A stretch of DNA of 64,000 nt from Taudactylus pleione. Taxonomy: Eukaryota > Chordata > Amphibia > Anura > Myobatrachidae. Both the position numbers and the translations under genes were made by a program. Positions 37,971 to 52,023 of this stretch are shown piece by piece (the first letter of the stretch is position 1; every line of letters begins with the position of its first letter). The notes under the pieces were generated by a model, which did not search any database, was not told where the DNA came from, and saw only the letters and a program-made list of their open reading frames with translations. The stretch is taken from the NCBI GenBank assembly GCA_031769625.1, contig JAUIMM010000601.1, positions 5,356,001 to 5,420,000 on the forward strand, read 5' to 3'.

Positions 37971-40900
37971 TGTAAGGGGGAAAGTGTGATGGTGCAGCAT
38001 GAGGCAGTGGGATCTGTGAGCGGGAAAATGTGAAGGTGCAGCATGATGCATTGGGACGTGTAAGCGGGAAAGTGTGATGGTGCAGCATGAGGCAGTGGGA
38101 TCTGTGAGGGAGAAAGTCTGATGGTGCAGCATGAGGCAGTGGGATATGTGAGGGAGAAAATGTGATGGTGCAGCATGAGGCAATGAGATCTATGAGGGGG
38201 AAAGTGTGATGGTGCAGTATGAGGCAGTGGGATCTGTGAGGGGGAAAGTGTGATGGTGCAGCATGAGGCAGTGGGACTTGTGATGGAGAAAGTGTGATGG
38301 TGCAGCATGAGGCAATGAGATCTGTTAGGGAGAAAGTGTGATGGTGCAGTATGAGGCAGTGGGATCTGTGAGCGGGAAAGTGTGATGGTGCAGCATGAAT
38401 CAATGAGATCTGTGAGGGGGAAAGTGTGATGTGCAGCATGAGACAGTGGGTTCTGAGGGGGAAAGTGTGATGGTGCAGCATGAGGCAGTGGGATCTGTGA
38501 GGGGGAAAGTGTGATGGTGCAGCACGAGGCAGTGAGATCTGTTGAGGGGGAAAGTGTGATGGTGCAGCATGAGACAGTGGGATCTGTAAAGTGTAAAGTG
38601 TAATGGTGCAGCATGAGGTAGTGGGATCTGTGATGGAGAAAGTGTGATGGTGCAGCATGAGGCAGTGGGATCTGTGAGGGGGAAAGTATGATGGTGCAGC
38701 ATGAGGCAGTGGGATCTGTGAGGGGGAAAGTGTGATGGTGCAGCATGAGGCAGTGGGATCTGTGAGCGGGAAAGTGTGATGGTTCAGCATGAAGCTATGA
38801 GATCTGTTAAGGGGAAAGTGTGATGGTGCAGCATGAGGCAGTGGGATCTGTGAGCGGGAAAGTGTGATGGTGCAGCATGAGGCAGTGGGATCTGTGAAGG
38901 AGAAAGTGTGATGGTGCAGCATGAGGCAGTGGGATTTGTGATGGAGAAAGTGTGATGGTGCAGCATGAGGCAGTGGGATCTGTGAGAGGGAAAGTGTGAT
39001 GGTGCAGCATGAGGCAGTGGGACTTGTGAGGGAGAAAGTGTGATGGTGCAGCATGAGGCAATGAGATCTGTGAGGGGAAAGTGTGATGGTGCAGCATGAG
39101 GCAGCAGGATCTGTGAGGGGGAACTGTGATGGTGCAGCATGAGGCAGTGGGATGTGTGAGGGGGAAAGTTTGATGGTGCAGCATGAGGTAGTGTGATCTG
39201 TGAGGGGGAAAGTGTGATGGTGCAGCTTGAGGCAGTGGAATTTGTGAGGGAGAAAGTGTGATGGTGCAGCATGAGGCAGTGGGATCTGTGAGGGGGAAAG
39301 TGTGATGGTGCAGCATGAGGCAGTGGGATCTGTGAGGGGGAAAGTGTGATGGTTCAGCATGAAGCTATGAGATCTGTTAGGGGGAAAGTGTGATGGTGCA
39401 GCATGAGGCAGTAGGATCTGTGAGTGGGAAAGTGTGATGGTGCAGCATGAGGCAGTGGGATCTGTGAGGGAGAAAGTCTGATGGTGCAGCATGAGGCAGT
39501 GGGATATGTGAGGGAGAAAATGTGATGGTGCAGCATGAGGCAATGAGATCTATGAGGGGGAAAGTGTGATGGTGCAGTATGAGGCAGTGGGATCTGTGAG
39601 GGGGAAAGTGTGATGGTGCAGCATGAGGCAGTGGGACTTGTGATGGAGAAAGTGTGATGGTGCAGCATGAGGCAATGAGATCTGTTAGGGGGAAAGTGTG
39701 ATGGTGCAGTATGAGGCAGTGGGATCTGTGAGCGGGAAAGTGTGATGGTGCAGCATGAATCAATGAGATCTGTGAGGGGGAAAGTGTGATGTGCAGCATG
39801 AGACAGTGGGTTCTGAGGGGGAAAGTGTGATGGTGCAGCATGAGGCAGTGGGATCTGTGAGGGGGAAAGTGTGATGGTGCAGCACGAGGCAGTGAGATCT
39901 GTTGAGGGGGAAAGTGTGATGGTGCAGCATGAGACAGTGTGATCTGTAAAGTGTAAAGTGTAATGGTGCAGCATGAGGTAGTGGGATCTGTGATGGAGAA
40001 AGTGTGATGGTGCAGCATGAGGCAGTGGGATCTGTGAGGGGGAAAGTATGATGGTGCAGCATGAGGCAGTGGGATCTGTGAGGGGGAAAGTGTGATGGTG
40101 CAGCATGAGGCAGTGGGATCTGTGAGCGGGAAAGTGTGATGGTTCAGCATGAAGCTATGAGATCTGTTAAGGGGAAAGTGTGATGGTGCAGCATGAGGCA
40201 GTGGGATCTGTGAGCGGGAAAGTGTGATGGTGCAGCATGAGGCAGTGGGATCTGTGAAGGAGAAAGTGTGATGGTGCAGCATGAGGCAGTGGGATTTGTG
40301 ATGGAGAAAGTGTGATGGTGCAGCATGAGGCAGTGGGATCTGTGAGAGGGAAAGTGTGATGGTGCAGCATGAGGCAGTGGGACTTGTGAGGGAGAAAGTG
40401 TGATGGTGCAGCATGAGGCAATGAGATCTGTGAGGGGAAAGTGTGATGGTGCAGTATGAGGCAGTGGGATCTGTGAGTGGAAAAGTGTGATGGTGCAGCA
40501 TGAGTCAAAGAGATCTGGGAGGGGAAACTGTGATGTGCAGCATGAGACAGTGGGTTCTGAGGGGGAAAGTGTGATGGTTCAGCATGAGGCAGTGTGATCT
40601 CTGAGGGGGGAAAGTGTGATGGTGCAGCATGAGGCAGTAGGATCTGTGAGGGGGAAAGTGTGATGGTGCAGCATGAGGCAGTGAGATCTGTGAGGGGGAA
40701 AGTGTGATGGTGCAGCATGAGGCAGTGGGATCTGTGAGGGGTAAAGTGTAATGGTGCAGCATGAGGCAGTTGGATGTGTGAGGGGGAAAGTGTGATGGTG
40801 CAGCATGAGGCAGTGAGATCTGTGAACAGGAAAGTGTGATGGTGCAGCACGAGGCAGTGGGATGTGTGAGCGGGAAAGTGTGATGGTGCAGCATGAGGCA

Positions 40901-42800
40901 GTGGGATCTCTGAGGGGGGAAAGTGTGATGGTGCAGCATGAGGCAGTAGGATCTGTGAGGGGGAAAGTCTGATGGTGCAGCATGAGGCAGTGGGATCTGT
41001 GAGGGGGAAAGTTTGACGGTGCAGCATGAGGCAATGAGATCTGTGAAGGGGAAAGTGTGATGGTGCACCATGAGACAATGGGATCTGAGGGGGAAAGTGT
41101 GATTGTGCAGCATGAGGCTGTGGGATCTGTGAGGTGGATAGTGTGATGGTGCAGCACGAGGCAGTGAGATCTGTTGAGGGGGAAAGTGTGATGGTGCAGC
41201 ATGAGGCATTGGGATCTGTGAGGTGTAAAGTGTGATGGTGCAGCATGAGGCAGTGGGATCTGCGTAGTGGAAAGTGTGATGGTGCAGCATGACGCTGTGG
41301 AATCTGTTAGGGGGAATGTGTGATGGTGCAGCATGAGGCAGTAGGATCTGTGAGGTGGAAACTGTGATGGTGCAGCATGAGGCAGTGGGATCTGTTGAGG
41401 GGGAAAGTGTGATGGTGCAGCACGAGGCAGTGAGATCTGTGAGGGGGAAAGTGTGATGGTGCAGCATGAGGCAGTGGGATCTGTGAGGTGTAAAGTGTGA
41501 TGGTGCAGCATGAGGCAGTGGGATGTGTGCGGGGGAAGGTGTGATGGTGCAGCATGAGGCAGTGGTATGGTTGAGGGGGAAAGTGTGATTGTGCAGCATG
41601 AGGCAGTGAGATCTGTGAGGGGGAAAGTGTGATGGTGAAGCATGAGGTGGTTGGATGTGTGAGGGAGAAAGTGTGATGGTGCAGCAGGAGGCAGTGGGAT
41701 GTGTAAGGGGGAAAGTGTAATGGTGCAGCATGAGGCAATTGGATGTGTGAGTGGGAAAGTGTGATGGTGCAGCATGAGGCAGTGGTATGTGTGAGGGGGA
41801 AAGTGTGATGGTGCAGCATGAGGCAGTGAGATCTGTGAGGGGGAAAGTGTAATGGTGCAGTATGAGGCAGTTGGATATGTGAGGTGGAAAGTGTGATGGT
41901 GTAGCATGAGGCAGTGGGATGTGTGATGGGGAAAGTGTAATGGTGCAGCATGAGGCAGTCGGATGTGTGTGGGGGAAAGTGTGATGGTGCAGCACGAGGC
42001 AGTGTGATCTGTGAGGGGGAAAGTGTGATGGTGCAGCATGAGGCAGTGGGATCTGTGAGGGGGAAAGTGTGATGGTGCAGCATGAGGCAGTGGTATCTTT
42101 GAGGGGGAAATTGTGATGGTGCAGCATGAGGCAGTGGGATGTATGAGGGAGATAGTGTGATGGTGCAGCATGAGGCAGTGGTATGTGTGTGGGTTAAAGT
42201 GTGATGGTGCAGCATGAGGCACTGAGATCTGTGAGGAGGAAAGTGTGATGGTGCAGCATGAGGCAGTTTGATGTGTGAGGGGGAAAGTGTGATGGTGCAC
42301 CATAAGGCAGTTGGATGTGTCATGGTGAAAGTGTAATAGTGCAGTATGAGGCAGTTGGATGTGTGAGGGGGAGAGTGTAATGGTGCAGCATGAGGCAGTT
42401 GGATGTGTGAGGGGGAAAGTGTGATGGTGCAGCACGAGGCAGAGTGATCTGTGAGGGGAAAGTGTGATGGTGCAGCATGAGGCAATGAGATCTGTGTTGG
42501 GGAAGTGTGATGGTGCAGCATGAGGCAGTGGGATCTCTGATGGGGGAAAGTGTGATGGTGCAGCACGAGGCAGTGAGATCTGTTGAGGGGGAAAGTGTGA
42601 TGGTGCAGCATGAGGCAGAGGGATCTGTGAGGTGTATAGTGTGATTGTGCAGCATGAGGCAGTGGGATCTGTAAGGGGGAAAGTGTGATGGTGCAGCATG
42701 AGGCAGTGGGATCTGTGAGCGGGAAAATGTGAAGGTGCAGCATGATGCATTGGGACGTGTAAGCGGGAAAGTGTGATGGTGCAGCATGAGGCTGTGGGAT
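33367..42800 (+). repeat. 4,699-bp tandem duplication
   Basis: Copy 1 is about 33367-38066 and copy 2 about 38066-42800. All landmarks keep an offset of 4,699, for example 34653/39352 and 35443/40142. Only a handful of substitutions were noticed, for example GAGATAGTGGG near 35494 where copy 2 has GAGGCAGTGGG. The junction is within 38066-38094, in a stretch of consensus sequence common to both ends, as expected for unequal exchange between like monomers. Confidence 0.88.
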
Positions 42801-45800
42801 CTGTGAGGGGGAAAGTGTGATGGTGCAGCATGAGGCAGAGGGATCTGTGAGGAGGAATGTTTGACGGTGCAGCATAAGGCAATGAGATCTGTGAGGGGGT
42901 AAGTGTGATGGTGCAGCATGAGACCATGGGATCTGAGGGGGAAAGCGTGATGGTGAAGCATGAGGCTGTGGGATCTGTGAGGGGGAAAGTGTGATGGTGC
43001 AGCACGAGGCAGTGAGATCTATTGAGGGGGAAAGTGTGATAGTGCAGCATGAGGTATTGGGATCTGTGAGGGGGAAAGTGTGATGGTGCAGCATGAGGCA
43101 GCAGGATCTGTGAGGGGGAACTGTGATGGTGCAGCATGAGGCAGTGGGATGTGTGAGGGGGAAAGTTTGATGGTGCAGCATGAGGTAGTGTGATCTGTGA
43201 GGGGGAAAGTGTGATGGTGCAGCATGAGGCAGTGGAATTTGTGAGGGAGAAAGTGTGATGGTGCAGCATGAGGCAGTGGGATCTGTGAGGGGGAAAGTGT
43301 GATGGTGCAGCATGAGGCAGTGGGATCTGTGAGGGGGAAAGTGTGATGGTTCAGCATGAAGCTATGAGATCTGTTAGGGGGAAAGTGTGATGGTGCAGCA
43401 TGAGGCAGTAGGATCTGTGAGTGGGAAAGTGTGATGGTGCAGCATGAGGCAGTGGGATCTGTGAGGGAGAAAGTCTGATGGTGCAGCATGAGGCAGTGGG
43501 ATATGTGAGGGAGAAAATGTGATGGTGCAGCATAAGGCAATGAGATCTATGAGGGGAAAAGTGTGATGGTGCAGTATGAGGCAGTGGGATCTGTGAGGTG
43601 GAAAGTGTGATGGTGCAGCATGAGGCAGTGGGACTTGTGAGGGAGAAAGTGTGATGGTGCAGCATGAGGCAATGAGATCTGTTAGGGGGAAAGTGTGATG
43701 GTGCAGTATGAGGCAGTGGGATCTGTGAGCGGGAAAGTGTGATGGTGCAGCATGAATCAATGAGATCTGTGAGGGGGAAAGTGTGATGTGCAGCATGAGA
43801 CAGTGGGTTCTGAGGGGGAAAGTGTGATGGTGCAGCATGAGGCAGTGGGATCTGTGAGGGGGAAAGTGTGATGGTGCAGCACGAGGCAGTGAGATCTGTT
43901 GAGGGGGAAAGTGTGATGCTGCAGCATGAGACAGTGGGATCTGTAAAGTGTAAAGTGTAATGGTGCAGCATGAGGTAGTGGGATCTGTGATGGAGAAAGT
44001 GTGATGGTGCAGCATGAGGCAGTGGGATCTGTGAGGGGGAAAGTATGATGGTGCAGCATGAGGCAGTGGGATCTGTGAGGTGTAAAGTGTGATGGTGCAG
44101 CATGAGGCAGTGGGATGTGTGCGGGGGAAGGTGTGATGGTGCAGCATGAGGCAGTGGTATGGTTGAGGGGGAAAGTGTGATTGTGCAGCATGAGGCAGTG
44201 AGATCTGTGAGGGGGAAAGTGTGATGGTGAAGCATGAGGTGGTTGGATGTGTGAGGGAGAAAGTGTGATGGTGCAGCAGGAGGCAGTGGGATGTGTAAGG
44301 GGGAAAGTGTAATGGTGCAGCATGAGGCAATTGGATGTGTGAGTGGGAAAGTGTGATGGTGCAGCATGAGGCAGTGGTATGTGTGAGGGGGAAAGTGTGA
44401 TGGTGCAGCATGAGGCAGTGAGATCTGTGAGGGGGAAAGTGTAATGGTGCAGTATGAGGCAGTTGGATATGTGAGGTGGAAAGTGTGATGGTGTAGCATG
44501 AGGCAGTGGGATGTGTGATGGGGAAAGTGTAATGGTGCAGCATGAGGCAGTCGGATGTGTGTGGGGGAAAGTGTGATGGTGCAGCACGAGGCAGTGTGAT
44601 CTGTGAGGGGGAAAGTGTGATGGTGCAGCATGAGGCAGTGGGATCTGTGAGGGGGAAAGTGTGATGGTGCAGCATGAGGCAGTGGTATCTTTGAGGGGGA
44701 AATTGTGATGGTGCAGCATGAGGCAGTGGGATGTATGAGGGAGATAGTGTGATGGTGCAGCATGAGGCAGTGGTATGTGTGTGGGTTAAAGTGTGATGGT
44801 GCAGCATGAGGCACTGAGATCTGTGAGGAGGAAAGTGTGATGGTGCAGCATGAGGCAGTTTGATGTGTGAGGGGGAAAGTGTGATGGTGCACCATAAGGC
44901 AGTTGGATGTGTCATGGTGAAAGTGTAATAGTGCAGTATGAGGCAGTTGGATGTGTGAGGGGGAGAGTGTAATGGTGCAGCATGAGGCAGTTGGATGTGT
45001 GAGGGGGAAAGTGTGATGGTGCAGCACGAGGCAGAGTGATCTGTGAGGGGAAAGTGTGATGGTGCAGCATGAGGCAATGAGATCTGTGTTGGGGAAGTGT
45101 GATGGTGCAGCATGAGGCAGTGGGATCTCTGATGGGGGAAAGTGTGATGGTGCAGCACGAGGCAGTGAGATCTGTTGAGGGGGAAAGTGTGATGGTGCAG
45201 CATGAGGCAGAGGGATCTGTGAGGTGTATAGTGTGATTGTGCAGCATGAGGCAGTGGGATCTGTAAGGGGGAAAGTGTGATGGTGCAGCATGAGGCAGTG
45301 GGATCTGTGAGCGGGAAAATGTGAAGGTGCAGCATGATGCATTGGGACGTGTAAGCGGGAAAGTGTGATGGTGCAGCATGAGGCTGTGGGATCTGTGAGG
45401 GGGAAAGTGTGATGGTGCAGCATGAGGCAGAGGGATCTGTGAGGAGGAATGTTTGACGGTGCAGCATAAGGCAATGAGATCTGTGAGGGGGTAAGTGTGA
45501 TGGTGCAGCATGAGACCATGGGATCTGAGGGGGAAAGCGTGATGGTGAAGCATGAGGCTGTGGGATCTGTGAGGGGGAAAGTGTGATGGTGCAGCACGAG
45601 GCAGTGAGATCTATTGAGGGGGAAAGTGTGATAGTGCAGCATGAGGTATTGGGATCTGTGAGGGGGAAAGTGTGATGGTGCAGCATGAGGCAGCAGGATC
45701 TGTGAGGGGGAACTGTGATGGTGCAGCATGAGGCAGTGGGATGTGTGAGGGGGAAAGTTTGATGGTGCAGCATGAGGTAGTGTGATCTGTGAGGGGGAAA

Positions 45801-46672
45801 GTGTGATGGTGCAGCATGAGGCAGTGGAATTTGTGAGGGAGAAAGTGTGATGGTGCAGCATGAGGCAGTGGGATCTGTGAGGGGGAAAGTGTGATGGTGC
45901 AGCATGAGGCAGTGGGATCTGTGAGGGGGAAAGTGTGATGGTTCAGCATGAAGCTATGAGATCTGTTAGGGGGAAAGTGTGATGGTGCAGCATGAGGCAG
46001 TAGGATCTGTGAGTGGGAAAGTGTGATGGTGCAGCATGAGGCAGTGGGATCTGTGAGGGAGAAAGTCTGATGGTGCAGCATGAGGCAGTGGGATATGTGA
46101 GGGAGAAAATGTGATGGTGCAGCATAAGGCAATGAGATCTATGAGGGGAAAAGTGTGATGGTGCAGTATGAGGCAGTGGGATCTGTGAGGTGGAAAGTGT
46201 GATGGTGCAGCATGAGGCAGTGGGACTTGTGAGGGAGAAAGTGTGATGGTGCAGCATGAGGCAATGAGATCTGTTAGGGGGAAAGTGTGATGGTGCAGTA
46301 TGAGGCAGTGGGATCTGTGAGCGGGAAAGTGTGATGGTGCAGCATGAATCAATGAGATCTGTGAGGGGGAAAGTGTGATGTGCAGCATGAGACAGTGGGT
46401 TCTGAGGGGGAAAGTGTGATGGTGCAGCATGAGGCAGTGGGATCTGTGAGGGGGAAAGTGTGATGGTGCAGCACGAGGCAGTGAGATCTGTTGAGGGGGA
46501 AAGTGTGATGCTGCAGCATGAGACAGTGGGATCTGTAAAGTGTAAAGTGTAATGGTGCAGCATGAGGTAGTGGGATCTGTGATGGAGAAAGTGTGATGGT
46601 GCAGCATGAGGCAGTGGGATCTGTGAGGGGGAAAGTATGATGGTGCAGCATGAGGCAGTGGGATCTGTGAGG
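41489..46672 (+). repeat. 2,592-bp tandem duplication
   Basis: Copy 1 is about 41489-44080 and copy 2 about 44081-46672. The GAGGTGTAAAG monomer followed by GTGTGCGGGGGAAGG marks the start of each copy. The ends are marked by a switch between TGTAAAG and GGGAAAG at 44081 and 46673. The two copies appear identical over the parts I compared. Confidence 0.88.
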
Positions 46673-49600
46673 GGGAAAGTGTGATGGTGCAGCATGAGGC
46701 AGTGGGATCTGTGAGCGGGAAAGTGTGATGGTTCAGCATGAAGCTATGAGATCTGTTAAGGGGAAAGTGTGATGGTGCAGCATGAGGCAGTGGGATCTGT
46801 GAGCGGGAAAGTGTGATGGTGCAGCATGAGGCAGTGGGATCTGTGAAGGAGAAAGTGTGATGGTGCAGCATGAGGCAGTGGGATTTGTGAGGGAGAAAGT
46901 GTGATGGTGCAGCATGAGGCAGTGGGATCTGTGAGAGGGAAAGTGTGATGGTGCAGCATGAGGCAGTGGGACTTGTGAGGGAGAAAGTGTGATGGTGCAG
47001 CATGAGGCAATGAGATCTGTGAGGGGAAAGTGTGATGGTAGAGTATGAGGCAGTGGGATCTGAGAGTATGAAAGTGTGAGGGTGCAGCATGAGTCAAAGA
47101 GATCTGGGAGGGGGAAAGTGTGATGTGCAGCATGAGACAGTGGGTTCTGAGGGGGAAAGTGTGATGGTGCAGCATGAGGCTGTGGGATCTGTGAGGGGGA
47201 AAGTGTGATGGTGCAGCATGAGACAATGGGATCTGAGGGGGAAAGTGTGACGGTGAAGCATGAGGCTGTGGGATCTGTGAGGGGGAAAGTGTGATGGTGC
47301 AGCACGAAGCAGTGAGATCTGTTGAGGGGGAAAGTGTGATAGTGCAGCATGAGGTATTGGGATCTCTGAGGGGGAAAGTGTGATGGTGCAGCATGAGGCA
47401 GTGGGATCTGTGATGTGTAAAGTTTGGTGGTGCAGCATGAGGCAGTGTGATCTGTGTGGGGGAAAGTGTGATGGTGTAGCATGAGGCAGTGGGATCTGTG
47501 AAGGGGAAGGTGTGATCGTGAAGCATGAGGCAGTGGGATCTGTGTGGGGGAAAGTGTGATGGTGCAGCATGATGCAGTGGGATCTGTGTGAGGGAAAGTG
47601 TGATGGTGCAGCATGAGGCAGTAGGATCTGTTAGGGGGAATGTGTGATGGTGCAGCATGAGGCAGTGGGATCTGTAAGGGGGAAAGTGTGATGGTGCAGC
47701 ATGAGGCAGTGGGATCTGTGAGCGGGAAAATGTGAAGGTGCAGCATGAGGCATTGGGACGTGTAAGCGGGAAAGTGTGATGGTGCAGCATGAGGCTGTGG
47801 GATCTGTGAGGGGGAAAGTGTGATGGTGCAGCATGAGGCAGTGGGATCTGTGAGGAGGAATGTTTGACGGTGCAGCATAAGGCAATGAGATCTGTGAGGG
47901 GGAAAGTGTGATGGTGCAGCATGAGACCATGGGATCTGAGGGGGAAAGCGTGATGGTGAAGCATGAGGCTGTGGGATCTGTGAGGGGGAAAGTGTGATGG
48001 TGCAGCACGAGGCAGTGAGATCTGTTGAGGGGGAAAGTGTGATAGTGCAGCATGAGGTATTGGGATCTGTGAGGGGGAAAGTGTGATGGTGCAGCATGAG
48101 GCAGCAGGATCTGTGAGGGGGAACTGTGATGGTGCAGCATGAGGCAGTGGGATGTGTGAGGGGGAAAGTTTGATGGTGCAGCATGAGGTAGTGTGATCTG
48201 TGAGGGGGAAAGTGTGATGGTGCAGCATGAGGCAGTGGAATTTGTGAGGGAGAAAGTGTGATGGTGCAGCATGAGGCAGTGGGATCTGTGAGGGGGAAAG
48301 TGTGATGGTGCAGCATGAGGCAGTGGGATCTGTGAGGGGGAAAGTGTGATGGTTCAGCATGAAGCTATGAGATCTGTTAGGGGGAAAGTGTGATGGTGCA
48401 GCATGAGGCAGTAGGATCTGTGAGTGGGAAAGTGTGATGGTGCAGCATGAGGCAGTGGGATCTGTGAGGGAGAAAGTCTGATGGTGCAGCATGAGGCAGT
48501 GGGATATGTGAGGGAGAAAATGTGATGGTGCAGCATAAGGCAATGAGATCTATGAGGGGAAAAGTGTGATGGTGCAGTATGAGGCAGTGGGATCTGTGAG
48601 GTGGAAAGTGTGATGGTGCAGCATGAGGCAGTGGGACTTGTGAGGGAGAAAGTGTGATGGTGCAGCATGAGGCAATGAGATCTGTTAGGGGGAAAGTGTG
48701 ATGGTGCAGTATGAGGCAGTGGGATCTGTGAGCGGGAAAGTGTGATGGTGCAGCATGAATCAATGAGATCTGTGAGGGGGAAAGTGTGATGTGCAGCATG
48801 AGACAGTGGGTTCTGAGGGGGAAAGTGTGATGGTGCAGCATGAGGCAGTGGGATCTGTGAGGGGGAAAGTGTGATGGTGCAGCACGAGGCAGTGAGATCT
48901 GTTGAGGGGGAAAGTGTGATGCTGCAGCATGAGACAGTGGGATCTGTAAAGTGTAAAGTGTAATGGTGCAGCATGAGGTAGTGGGATCTGTGATGGAGAA
49001 AGTGTGATGGTGCAGCATGAGGCAGTGGGATCTGTGAGGGGGAAAGTATGATGGTGCAGCATGAGGCAGTGGGATCTGTGAGGGGGAAAGTGTGATGGTG
49101 CAGCATGAGGCAGTGGGATCTGTGAGCGGGAAAGTGTGATGGTTCAGCATGAAGCTATGAGATCTGTTAAGGGGAAAGTGTGATGGTGCAGCATGAGGCA
49201 GTGGGATCTGTGAGCGGGAAAGTGTGATGGTGCAGCATGAGGCAGTGGGATCTGTGAAGGAGAAAGTGTGATGGTGCAGCATGAGGCAGTGGGATTTGTG
49301 AGGGAGAAAGTGTGATGGTGCAGCATGAGGCAGTGGGATCTGTGAGAGGGAAAGTGTGATGGTGCAGCATGAGGCAGTGGGACTTGTGAGGGAGAAAGTG
49401 TGATGGTGCAGCATGAGGCAATGAGATCTGTGAGGGGAAAGTGTGATGGTAGAGTATGAGGCAGTGGGATCTGAGAGTATGAAAGTGTGAGGGTGCAGCA
49501 TGAGTCAAAGAGATCTGGGAGGGGGAAAGTGTGATGTGCAGCATGAGACAGTGGGTTCTGAGGGGGAAAGTGTGATGGTGCAGCATGAGGCTGTGGGATC

Positions 49601-50955
49601 TGTGAGGGGGAAAGTGTGATGGTGCAGCATGAGACAATGGGATCTGAGGGGGAAAGTGTGACGGTGAAGCATGAGGCTGTGGGATCTGTGAGGGGGAAAG
49701 TGTGATGGTGCAGCACGAAGCAGTGAGATCTGTTGAGGGGGAAAGTGTGATAGTGCAGCATGAGGTATTGGGATCTCTGAGGGGGAAAGTGTGATGGTGC
49801 AGCATGAGGCAGTGGGATCTGTGATGTGTAAAGTTTGGTGGTGCAGCATGAGGCAGTGTGATCTGTGTGGGGGAAAGTGTGATGGTGTAGCATGAGGCAG
49901 TGGGATCTGTGAAGGGGAAGGTGTGATCGTGAAGCATGAGGCAGTGGGATCTGTGTGGGGGAAAGTGTGATGGTGCAGCATGATGCAGTGGGATCTGTGT
50001 GAGGGAAAGTGTGATGGTGCAGCATGAGGCAGTAGGATCTGTTAGGGGGAATGTGTGATGGTGCAGCATGAGGCAGTGGGATCTGTAAGGGGGAAAGTGT
50101 GATGGTGCAGCATGAGGCAGTGGGATCTGTGAGCGGGAAAATGTGAAGGTGCAGCATGAGGCATTGGGACGTGTAAGCGGGAAAGTGTGATGGTGCAGCA
50201 TGAGGCTGTGGGATCTGTGAGGGGGAAAGTGTGATGGTGCAGCATGAGGCAGTGGGATCTGTGAGGAGGAATGTTTGACGGTGCAGCATAAGGCAATGAG
50301 ATCTGTGAGGGGGAAAGTGTGATGGTGCAGCATGAGACCATGGGATCTGAGGGGGAAAGCGTGATGGTGAAGCATGAGGCTGTGGGATCTGTGAGGGGGA
50401 AAGTGTGATGGTGCAGCACGAGGCAGTGAGATCTGTTGAGGGGGAAAGTGTGATAGTGCAGCATGAGGTATTGGGATCTGTGAGGGGGAAAGTGTGATGG
50501 TGCAGCATGAGGCAGCAGGATCTGTGAGGGGGAACTGTGATGGTGCAGCATGAGGCAGTGGGATGTGTGAGGGGGAAAGTTTGATGGTGCAGCATGAGGT
50601 AGTGTGATCTGTGAGGGGGAAAGTGTGATGGTGCAGCTTGAGGCAGTGGAATTTGTGAGGGAGAAAGTGTGATGGTGCAGCATGAGGCAGTGGGATCTGT
50701 GAGGGGGAAAGTGTGATGGTGCAGCATGAGGCAGTGGGATCTGTGAGGGGGAAAGTGTGATGGTTCAGCATGAAGCTATGAGATCTGTTAGGGGGAAAGT
50801 GTGATGGTGCAGCATGAGGCAGTAGGATCTGTGAGTGGGAAAGTGTGATGGTGCAGCATGAGGCAGTGGGATCTGTGAGGGAGAAAGTCTGATGGTGCAG
50901 CATGAGGCAGTGGGATATGTGAGGGAGAAAATGTGATGGTGCAGCATGAGGCAAT
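45240..50955 (+). repeat. 2,411-bp period, about 2.4 copies
   Basis: Markers recur at an offset of 2,411 throughout, for example the GGTTCAGC landmark and the AGAGTATGAAAGTG variant (47052 and 49463). The left limit is near 45240, where 45220 reads GGTGTATAG and 47631 reads GTTAGGGGGAATG. The right limit is near 50960, where GATCTATGAGG is replaced by GATCTGTTAGG. Few differences were noticed. The first 1.4 kb overlaps the second copy of the 2,592-bp repeat. Confidence 0.87.
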
Positions 50956-51645
50956 GAGATCTGTTAGGGGGAAAGTGTGATGGTGCAGTATGAGGCAGTG
51001 GGATCTGTGAGCGGGAAAGTGTGATGGTGCAGCATGAATCAATGAGATCTGTGAGGGGGAAAGTGTGATGTGCAGCATGAGACAGTGGGTTCTGAGGGGG
51101 AAAGTGTGATGGTGCAGCATGAGGCAGTGGGACTTGTGATGGAGAAAGTGTGATGGTGCAGCATGAGGCAATGAGATCTGTTAGGGGGAAAGTGTGATGG
51201 TGCAGTATGAGGCAGTGGGATCTGTGAGCGGGAAAGTGTGATGGTGCAGCATGAATCAATGAGATCTGTGAGGGGGAAAGTGTGATGTGCAGCATGAGAC
51301 AGTGGGTTCTGAGGGGGAAAGTGTGATGGTGCAGCATGAGGCAGTGGGATCTGTGAGGGGGAAAGTGTGATGGTGCAGCATGAGGCAGTGGGACTTGTGA
51401 TGGAGAAAGTGTGATGGTGCAGCATGAGGCAATGAGATCTGTTAGGGGGAAAGTGTGATGGTGCAGTATGAGGCAGTGGGATCTGTGAGCGGGAAAGTGT
51501 GATGGTGCAGCATGAATCAATGAGATCTGTGAGGGGGAAAGTGTGATGTGCAGCATGAGACAGTGGGTTCTGAGGGGGAAAGTGTGATGGTGCAGCATGA
51601 GGCAGTGGGATCTGTGAGGGGGAAAGTGTGATGGTGCAGCACGAG
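50951..51645 (+). repeat. Local triplication of a 217/261-bp block
   Basis: The monomer series GCAATGAGATCTGTTAG, TATGAGG, GAATCAATGAG, GATGTGCAGC...GGGTTCTG and GGGACTTGTGATGG occurs three times, starting at 50951, 51168 and 51429. The first step is 217 bp, the sum of units of 44, 44, 44, 41 and 44 bp. The second is 261 bp, one 44-bp unit more. Elsewhere in the window this series occurs once per module. Confidence 0.88.
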
Positions 51646-52023
51646 GCAGTGAGATCTGTTGAGGGGGAAAGTGTGATGGTGCAGCATGAGACAGTGGGAT
51701 CTGTAAAGTGTAAAGTGTAATGGTGCAGCATGAGGTAGTGGGATCTGTGATGGAGAAAGTGTGATGGTGCAGCATGAGGCAGTGGGATCTGTGAGGGGGA
51801 AAGTATGATGGTGCAGCATGAGGCAGTGGGATCTGTGAGGGGGAAAGTGTGATGGTGCAGCATGAGGCAGTGGGATCTGTGAGCGGGAAAGTGTGATGGT
51901 TCAGCATGAAGCTATGAGATCTGTTAAGGGGAAAGTGTGATGGTGCAGCATGAGGCAGTGGGATCTGTGAGGGGGAAAGTGTGATGGTGCAGCATGAGGT
52001 ATTGGGATCTCTGAGGGGGAAAG

